Source of the DNA: CBDCKR01 sp964572045
GTDB lineage: Bacteria > Gemmatimonadota > Gemmatimonadetes > Longimicrobiales > Gaopeijiaceae
Length of the DNA stretch: 64,000 nucleotides
Direction: 5' to 3'
Assembly (NCBI GenBank): GCA_964572045.1
Contig: CAZNEI010000006.1
Location: forward strand, 1-64,000
Within the stretch, counting starts at the first letter, position 1, and every line of letters begins with the position of its first letter. Below, piece after piece: positions 59,759 to 64,000 of the stretch. Below the pieces are notes generated by a model that made no database searches, was not told where the DNA came from, and was given only the letters and a program-made list of their open reading frames with translations. A program made the translations under genes and the position numbers.

Positions 59759-60733
59759 TCACAACCTCGTCCCGCCGCTCGTCACCCAATCCATCGTGCG
59801 GTGCAGACCCTCTCCGAGGGGCACGGCCACCCGGTACCCGAGCCGCTTCCGGGCTCTCCGTAGTGAGGCCAGGGAATCCCTGACGTCCCCTTCCCGGGGT
59901 GGCCCGTGGACAGCCTTCACGGACGCGCTGGTTGCCTCTCGAATCGTCTCCCAAAGGCGGTTGATCGAGATCCGCTCCCCGCAACCGACGTTGAAGACCT
60001 GGCCCGACACGAAGTCCGACGGGGCGCTACATGCGAGCAAGCTGGCCCGCACCGCGTTCTCCACGTAGGTGAAGTCGCGGGTCTGCTCTCCATCGCCGTG
60101 GATCGTGGGCGCTTCGCCCGCCATCGCCTTTGCGATGAAGATCGGGATGACGGCGGAGTACTGGGAACCCGGGTCCTGGCGGGGTCCGAAGATGTTGAAG
60201 TAGCGGAGGACCACGGTCGGGAGCCGGTAGATCAGGGCGAAGGCCCTGCAGTAGTGCTCCCCCGAGAGTTTGGCGGCGGCGTATGGAGAGCGAGGCCGAG
60301 GACGCATGTCCTCGGTCTTGGGCAGCGCTGGCGTGTCCCCGTACGCCGAGCTGGATCCCGCGTAAACGAATCGCCTCACACGGGCGTCGCACGCCGCGAT
60401 CAGCATATTCAGGGTGCCCGTTGCGCAGGCGGCGTGAGTGGCGATGGGATCCCGGACGCTTCGCGGGACCGAAGGAATGGCAGCCTGATGGAGCACGTAG
60501 TCCATGCCGTCGCACGCCGCGACGCACGTCGAGGGGTCGGTGACAGACCCCTCGATCAGATGTATGCGGTCCCAGAGCCCCTCCAGATTCTCCTCCCGTC
60601 CCGTCGAGAAATCGTCGAGCACGCGAACCCTGGCCCCCCGGCCCACAAGGGCGCTGGCAAGGTTGGAGCCGATGAAGCCGGCCCCTCCCGTGACGAGATA
60701 GGCGCCCTCCGGATCGACGGTCGGCGGACTCAT
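59759..60733 (-). CDS. UDP-sugar 4-epimerase, WbpP/GalE-like
   Basis: Extended SDR, 324 residues from an ATG that overlaps the upstream gene's stop (ATGA). NAD loop YLVTGGAGFIGSNLASALVG, AIPSVPRSVRDPIATHAACA, FVYAGSSSAYGD, catalytic SPYAAAKLSGEHYC, LRYFNIFGPRQDPGSQYSAV, HGDGEQTRDFTYVENAV. The PSVPRSVRDP and RQDPGSQYSAVIP patterns match UDP-GlcNAc/UDP-GlcNAcA 4-epimerases such as WbpP. UDP-glucuronate epimerase is an alternative given the neighbours. Confidence 0.87.
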   Translation of the reverse strand: MSPPTVDPEGAYLVTGGAGFIGSNLASALVGRGARVRVLDDFSTGREENLEGLWDRIHLIEGSVTDPSTCVAACDGMDYVLHQAAIPSVPRSVRDPIATHAACATGTLNMLIAACDARVRRFVYAGSSSAYGDTPALPKTEDMRPRPRSPYAAAKLSGEHYCRAFALIYRLPTVVLRYFNIFGPRQDPGSQYSAVIPIFIAKAMAGEAPTIHGDGEQTRDFTYVENAVRASLLACSAPSDFVSGQVFNVGCGERISINRLWETIREATSASVKAVHGPPREGDVRDSLASLRRARKRLGYRVAVPLGEGLHRTMDWVTSGGTRL

Positions 60734-61701
60734 GGAGCCGAAAGCGTGCGAGGCCGCGCACTCCGAGACTGAACGAGCTCCCGGAAGTACGGAATCGTCT
60801 TCTTGAGGCCCTCGGCAAGCGGAGTCGTCGCCTCCCACCCCAGCACCTCCTTCGCTAGGGTGATATCGGGCCGGCGAACCTTGGGGTCGTCTTCCGGGAT
60901 CGGCAGGTATTCGACGGTCGAGTCTGAGCCCGTCTCGGAAAGGACTAGGTCAGCGACCTCCGCGATTGTGAGCTCCTGCGGGTTGCCGATATTGGTTGGA
61001 TCGACACGGTCGGAACAGAAGAGGCGGAATATGCCCTCAATCTCGTCGTCCACATAGCAGAACGACCGCGTCTGGGATCCGTCGCCGTAGATCGTAAGCG
61101 GCTCGCCCCGGAGCGCCTGCACGATGAAGTTCGAGATGACGCGTCCGTCGGCGGGTCTCATGGAGGGCCCGTACGTGTTGAAGATCCTCACGATGCGCGT
61201 GTCGAGCCCGTGATAGCGATGGTACGCCATCGTCAAGGCTTCGGCGAAGCGCTTGGCTTCGTCGTAGACACCGCGGAGGCCCACCGGGTTCACGTTGCCC
61301 CAGTATCGTTCGGGTTGGGGGTGAACGGCCGGATCCCCATATACCTCCGAGGTCGAAGCCAAGAGGAATCGGGCCGACTTCGCAAGCGCAAGCCCGAGCA
61401 TGTTGTGTGCCCCCAGGCTTCCGACCTTCAGCGTCTGGATCGGTAGATCGAGGTAGTCGGCAGGACTGGCCGGAGAGGCGAAATGCAGTACGCCGCTGAG
61501 CACCTCGCGGATGTAGAGCGGCGTGCAGATGTCGTGGCGAATGAACGAGAAGCTGCCGTGTTGCTGAAGGATGGCGATGTTCTCCGGCGAGCCCGTTATG
61601 AAGTTGTCGACGCCGACAACGTGGTAGCCTTCACGCAGAAACCGGCCGGCAAGGTGCGAGCCAAGGAATCCGGCAGCACCGCTGATCAGGACGCGCTCCA
61701 C
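60730..61701 (-). CDS. UDP-glucuronate decarboxylase (UDP-xylose synthase)
   Basis: Converts UDP-glucuronate to UDP-xylose. 323 residues, GTG start one base after the ugd stop. NAD loop VLISGAAGFLGSHLAGRF, HFASPASPADYLDLPIQTLK, LASTSEVYGDPAVHPQPERY, WGNVNPVGLRGVYDEAKRFA (catalytic Tyr-x3-Lys), RIFNTYGPSMRPADGRVISN, YGDGSQTRSFCYVDDEIEG. These are diagnostic of UXS. It uses the product of the adjacent UDP-glucose dehydrogenase. Confidence 0.94.
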   Translation of the reverse strand: MERVLISGAAGFLGSHLAGRFLREGYHVVGVDNFITGSPENIAILQQHGSFSFIRHDICTPLYIREVLSGVLHFASPASPADYLDLPIQTLKVGSLGAHNMLGLALAKSARFLLASTSEVYGDPAVHPQPERYWGNVNPVGLRGVYDEAKRFAEALTMAYHRYHGLDTRIVRIFNTYGPSMRPADGRVISNFIVQALRGEPLTIYGDGSQTRSFCYVDDEIEGIFRLFCSDRVDPTNIGNPQELTIAEVADLVLSETGSDSTVEYLPIPEDDPKVRRPDITLAKEVLGWEATTPLAEGLKKTIPYFRELVQSRSARPRTLSAP

Positions 61702-61702
61702 G

Positions 61703-63049
61703 TCAGGGGCCGCTTTCCGCGTGGCGCGGGATGACGTCGAGCCCTGCGGGCGGGCGGCCCACCGAGTAGTATTCGAATCCCATCAGTGCCATGCGATTGG
61801 GGTCGTAGAGGTTCCTCCCGTCGAAGACCAGTGGTTGCCCCATTGCCGCCCGCATCCGCTCGAAGTCGGGACGGCGATAGGGATTCCACTCCGTGTGGAT
61901 TACGAGTCCCGCGGCGTCTTCAAGCACCTCGTAGTCGTCTTCGCGGAACTCGATCCGGCTCCCGAAGCGGCGGGCCGCCTCGGCCGTCGCCTCGGGGTCG
62001 TGGGCCACGACGCGAGCTCCGCGCGCGAGCAATCCTTCGATGGTCACCAGGCTCGGCGCCTCCCTCATGTCATCCGTGTTCGGCTTAAAGGCCAAGCCCC
62101 ATACGGCAATCTTGACCCCGCCGAGATCATCTCCCAGCCGGCGTGTGACGAGACGCAGGAGGAGACCCTTCTGGTGCTCATTGCACGCATCGACGGCCCG
62201 AAGGATCGAGGGGTCCAACCCCAATTCATCCATGGTCCGGATGAGCGCCTTCACGTCTTTGGGGAAGCACGAACCGCCATATCCCACACCGGGAAAGAGG
62301 AACCGGGAGCCGATACGTGCGTCGCTACCGATTCCCCGGCGGACAAGGTCCACGTCGGCCCCCGTCGTCTTGCAGAGGTCAGCCATGATGTTCATGAAGC
62401 TAATCCGAGTGGCGAGCATGGCGTTCGTTGCGTACTTGGTAATCTCCGCCGATGCAATGTCCATGATCAGGATCGCATTGCCCGTCCGGACGAAGGGCGC
62501 GTAGAGATCCCGCAACACCTCCGCCGCGTAGTCGCTCTCAACCCCCAAGACCACACGATCGGGCTTCATGAAATCACTGACGGCCGCGCCCTCCTTGAGG
62601 AACTCGGGGTTCGAGCAGACGTGAACGGTATGCTCCGTCTCCGCCTCGATCGCTTCCCGAACCCTCTCGGCGGTCCCAACTGGAACCGTGCTCTTGGTTA
62701 TGACGATCTTCTCGCCGTTGATCGCCTGCCCGATGGTCTTCGCTGCGTCGAGCACGTGTTGTAGGTCGGCCGAGCCGTCCTCGTCAGGCGGCGTACCCAC
62801 CGCGATGAAGAGAACCTCGGAGCTTCGCACTGCAGCACGTATGTCACTCGTGAAGGCGAGGCGGCCGGAGCGGAGGTTGCGCCGGACCAGCGGCCGGAGA
62901 CCCGGCTCGTAGATGGGTATCTCGCCGTCGTTTAACCGGACAACCTTCTCTTCGACGACGTCGGCGCAAACCACGTTGTTTCCGGTTTCGGCGAGGCAGG
63001 CGCCTGCGACCAGGCCTACGTATCCCGTTCCGACAATAGCTATTTGCAT
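61703..63049 (-). CDS. ugd: UDP-glucose 6-dehydrogenase
   Basis: Oxidises UDP-glucose to UDP-glucuronate with two NAD. 448 residues from the ATG giving MQIAIVGTGYVGLVAGACLA; a few codons upstream are open but not family-like. EVLFIAVGTPPDEDGSADL, KSTVPVGTAERVRE, NPEFLKEGAAVSDFMKPDRV, catalytic cysteine in FPGVGYGGSCFPKDVKALIR, and the C-terminal GLAFKPNTDDMREAPSL. Complete. First step for the two downstream epimerase/decarboxylase genes. The 289 bp upstream probably hold its promoter; none is obvious. Confidence 0.96.
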   Translation of the reverse strand: MQIAIVGTGYVGLVAGACLAETGNNVVCADVVEEKVVRLNDGEIPIYEPGLRPLVRRNLRSGRLAFTSDIRAAVRSSEVLFIAVGTPPDEDGSADLQHVLDAAKTIGQAINGEKIVITKSTVPVGTAERVREAIEAETEHTVHVCSNPEFLKEGAAVSDFMKPDRVVLGVESDYAAEVLRDLYAPFVRTGNAILIMDIASAEITKYATNAMLATRISFMNIMADLCKTTGADVDLVRRGIGSDARIGSRFLFPGVGYGGSCFPKDVKALIRTMDELGLDPSILRAVDACNEHQKGLLLRLVTRRLGDDLGGVKIAVWGLAFKPNTDDMREAPSLVTIEGLLARGARVVAHDPEATAEAARRFGSRIEFREDDYEVLEDAAGLVIHTEWNPYRRPDFERMRAAMGQPLVFDGRNLYDPNRMALMGFEYYSVGRPPAGLDVIPRHAESGP

Positions 63050-63338
63050 ATGGGTCGCCAGCGGTCCCAATGTGAGGCGAGCGTAGGTGTCCGGCTTCTC
63101 GACGTTCGAGCCAAGCGTCTAGTCCGGAGCGCAGCGGCGGAGTCGGGGCCAGGCGCAACCCGAAGGAGGGGAGTCGCGCACCACGGCTCGCCCCGGTTCT
63201 CAAAGACGTCGGAGATGCGTGACGCCGTGCGGCTCGCATCCCGGATCCGCCCGATGCGGCGCACGGTCATCGAAGAGGGGCTCGGGAGGCACCGGTCGAT
63301 GTTCCCCAAGGGCTGGGCGGCACCGCTGGCACGGAACC

Positions 63339-64000
63339 TCAACGGTAGAATCCCCGAACCGCTTCCGCCACGGCTTCAACCCGGTCGATTCCCAGCTCTG
63401 GGAAGATCGGTAGGCTGAGCACCTCCCGGCAGAGGCTCTCCGAGACCGGGAGACGGCCCTCCTGATACCCGAGTTCCGTGAAGCACGTTTGCAGGTGGAG
63501 GGGCACCGGGTAGTAGACAGCGTTCCCCACGCCCTCCTTGGTCAGATGGTCGCGGAGCTCGTCCCTCCGACGAGCCCGAATTGTGTACTGGTTGTAGACG
63601 TGGGTATTGCCCGGAGCCGTGGTCGGGGTGATCACCTCCGCCACGTCCTCGAGCAAGGCACCGTAGCACTCCGCATTGCGCCGCCTTGCGAGGTGCCAGG
63701 ACTCCAAATGTGGGAGTTTGGCAGACAGAACGGCAGCCTGGAGAGCATCGAGCCGGCTATTCGTGCCGACAATCTCATGGCGAAACCCCTTCCCTCCAGC
63801 GCCGTGCACCCGGAGCCTTCTGAGCTGGTCTGCGAGGGTGGAGTCGTTCGTGGAGATAAACCCCCCTTCCCCGAATCCCCCGAGGTTCTTGGTTGGGTAG
63901 AAGCTGAAGGCTCCGGCATCACCCCAGGCGCCGGCCTTCACCCAATCCGAGGTCCACGGCTCGCCCTCCGGCAGCCAGCCGTCTCCCTTCGCGTTCGCAT
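63339..64000 (-). CDS. DegT/DnrJ/EryC1/StrS-family sugar aminotransferase (partial)
   Basis: C-terminal part of a PLP-dependent sugar-nucleotide aminotransferase; the frame stays open to the window edge, so the N terminus lies beyond 64000. A GTG at 63941 is internal, because family-like residues continue upstream (ANAKGDGWLPEGEPWTSDW). PLP lysine in FSFYPTKNLGGFGEGGFIST, then VGTNSRLDALQAAVLSAKLP, VYNQYTIRARRRDELRDHL, GVGNAVYYPVPLHLQTCF, LSLPIFPEL. Product is probably an amino sugar for surface polysaccharide. Confidence 0.93.
   Translation of the reverse strand, partial: ANAKGDGWLPEGEPWTSDWVKAGAWGDAGAFSFYPTKNLGGFGEGGFISTNDSTLADQLRRLRVHGAGGKGFRHEIVGTNSRLDALQAAVLSAKLPHLESWHLARRRNAECYGALLEDVAEVITPTTAPGNTHVYNQYTIRARRRDELRDHLTKEGVGNAVYYPVPLHLQTCFTELGYQEGRLPVSESLCREVLSLPIFPELGIDRVEAVAEAVRGFYR

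Overview
This is a GC-rich chromosomal window with a strong strand bias. Apart from one + strand gene (a PpiD-like folding factor), every gene I can support lies on the minus strand. Genes are packed tightly: at least sixteen junctions are ATGA, GTGA or TGATG stop/start overlaps, so most of the window reads as long, translationally coupled operons. No rRNA, tRNA, CRISPR array, insertion sequence or phage gene was found. The gene set (LptD, Tol-Pal, LolA, Lnt, BamD-like lipoprotein, Pal) is that of a bacterium with an outer membrane. A DUF4321-like protein, a SecA of about 1100 residues and a TPR protein with repeated xI-x-x-LAP motifs suggest Gemmatimonadota or a close relative. That placement is inferred from gene content, not measured.

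Layout from low to high coordinates (transcription mostly runs high to low). 0.4-6.1 kb: prmA, dnaJ, hrcA, hemW and obg, the familiar hrcA heat-shock order but without grpE and dnaK. 6.1-12.5 kb: a carboxymuconolactone-decarboxylase-family protein, a zinc-type asparaginase, an S41 processing protease, tmk, inositol-phosphate synthase, a CDP-alcohol phosphatidyltransferase and a YlbF-family protein. 12.5-19.5 kb: prmC, prfA, rpmE, the lipoprotein acyltransferase lnt coupled to a DUF4105/Lnb-like membrane protein, a Gfo/Idh/MocA oxidoreductase and a small outer-membrane protein. 19.5-30 kb: hemL, rimO, lolA, ftsK, an unrecognised ORF, accC, accB, efp, aroQ and a TPR protein. 30-34.6 kb: the divergent ppiD gene, tatA, a DUF4321-like protein, a polyprenyl diphosphate synthase and a 760-bp stretch with no recognised gene. 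34.6-47 kb: lptD, tatC, nrdR, a complete tol-pal run (cpoB, pal, tolB, tolA, tolR, tolQ), a sugar-nucleotide epimerase, hemA and a HemX/CcsA-like protein. 47-59.4 kb: rimI, tsaB, tsaE, uvrB, a bifunctional rel gene with a strikingly structured leader, secA, nadD, a BamD-like lipoprotein and a TPR lipoprotein. 59.7-64 kb: sugar-nucleotide genes (4-epimerase, UDP-glucuronate decarboxylase, UDP-glucose dehydrogenase) and a DegT-type aminotransferase that runs off the edge. This is probably the start of a surface polysaccharide cluster.

Taken together, the window is largely cell-envelope biogenesis (lipoprotein maturation and transport, LPS insertion, Tol-Pal, Sec and Tat export) mixed with translation factors and tRNA/ribosome modification, fatty-acid and tetrapyrrole synthesis, and stringent response. 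The observations most worth following up are the nested, mutually exclusive inverted repeats that can bury the rel ribosome-binding site, the side-by-side Lnt and Lnb-like acyltransferases, the inositol-phospholipid pair, and the unrecognised ORF between accC and ftsK.
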